NCBI GenBank assembly: GCA_021160355.1
Contig: JAGHCS010000226.1
Span: 1 to 5,601, forward strand
Length of the DNA stretch: 5,601 bases
From: Candidatus Cloacimonadota bacterium
Lineage (GTDB): Bacteria; Cloacimonadota; Cloacimonadia; JGIOTU-2
Reading direction: 5' to 3'
How positions within the stretch are numbered: the stretch's first letter is position 1; every line of letters begins with the position of its first letter. This document shows, piece after piece, positions 5,485 to 5,601 of this stretch. The notes under the pieces were generated by a model. The model saw only the letters and a program-made list of their open reading frames with translations. It had not been told where the DNA came from and did no database searches. The translations under genes were made by a program, and so were the position numbers.

Positions 5485-5554
5485 AATGTAGGGCTGATTA
5501 CCCCTAATCAGCCGAATTGAAAGCCCGGTCAATTCGGGGAATTGACCCTACATT
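5485..5554. repeat. 70-bp multi-hairpin palindromic element, MITE-like
   Basis: Perfect 9-bp terminal inverted repeats AATGTAGGG (5485-5493) / CCCTACATT (5546-5554) enclose nested hairpins. The first is GGCTGATTA (5492-5500) / TAATCAGCC (5505-5513) with loop CCCC. The second is GGTCAATT (5527-5534) / AATTGACC (5540-5547) with loop CGGGG. An alternative fold pairs CCGAATTGA (5512-5520) with TCAATTCGG (5529-5537). There is no open reading frame. The TGTAGGG...CCCTACA ends and GG-stem-CCCC-stem-CC units resemble small palindromic repeats dispersed in some environmental bacterial genomes. Only one copy is in the window, so its repetitive nature is not shown here. Confidence 0.7.
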
Positions 5555-5601
5555 AATCTTCCCTGAAAAAGTATCACAGATGCAGATGAATAAGTTGACT
5601 A

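Noticed and set aside
5485..5554. CRISPR-like repeat or plain intrinsic terminator
   Set aside because: There are no regularly spaced identical repeats and no T-tract follows the stems on either strand. The terminal inverted repeats fit a small palindromic element better.

Overview
The window reads as an AT-rich chromosomal segment of an uncultured bacterium. Bacterial marks are the ClpY/HslU protease ATPase tail, a Fur-family regulator, Shine-Dalgarno sites and a TTGACA/TATACT-type promoter. TGA is used as a normal stop by zur, znuA and znuB, so the code is standard. The degenerate intergenic AT-rich repeats and the TGTAGGG...CCCTACA palindromic element resemble those in metagenome-derived genomes of FCB-type candidate phyla such as Cloacimonadota. 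That placement is an impression, not a result.

Layout from left to right: (1) the last 80 codons of hslU on the + strand; (2) an intergenic stretch with a small hairpin and a degenerate AT-rich repeat; (3) a decayed insertion sequence of about 1033 bp (409-1441), bounded by imperfect 26-bp inverted repeats and carrying a minus-strand Zn-ribbon DDE transposase broken by three one-base A-run indels and one TGA; (4) about 230 bp with nested inverted repeats and no gene; (5) a minus-strand, tightly packed operon, in transcription order zur (4574-4155), znuA (4158-3235), znuC (3245-2499), znuB (2496-1675); (6) a terminator and, upstream of it, a minus-strand gene for a two-domain thioredoxin-fold disulfide oxidoreductase (5344-4703) with a good promoter; (7) a second degenerate repeat and a 70-bp multi-hairpin palindromic element near the right edge.

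The core biology is a self-contained zinc uptake and control unit. ZnuA captures the metal outside the cytoplasmic membrane, ZnuB forms the channel and ZnuC powers it. The Fur-family protein, most likely Zur, is the first gene, and a perfect 10-3-10 palindrome lies 19 nt upstream of its start codon, so the regulator probably represses itself and the transporter together when zinc is plentiful. The disulfide oxidoreductase has its own promoter and terminator and is probably a separate transcription unit. I see no clearly new multi-gene system. The items most worth a second look are the operator, the structured repeat at the right edge, the repeat-derived -35 box of the oxidoreductase gene and the reconstructable dead IS.
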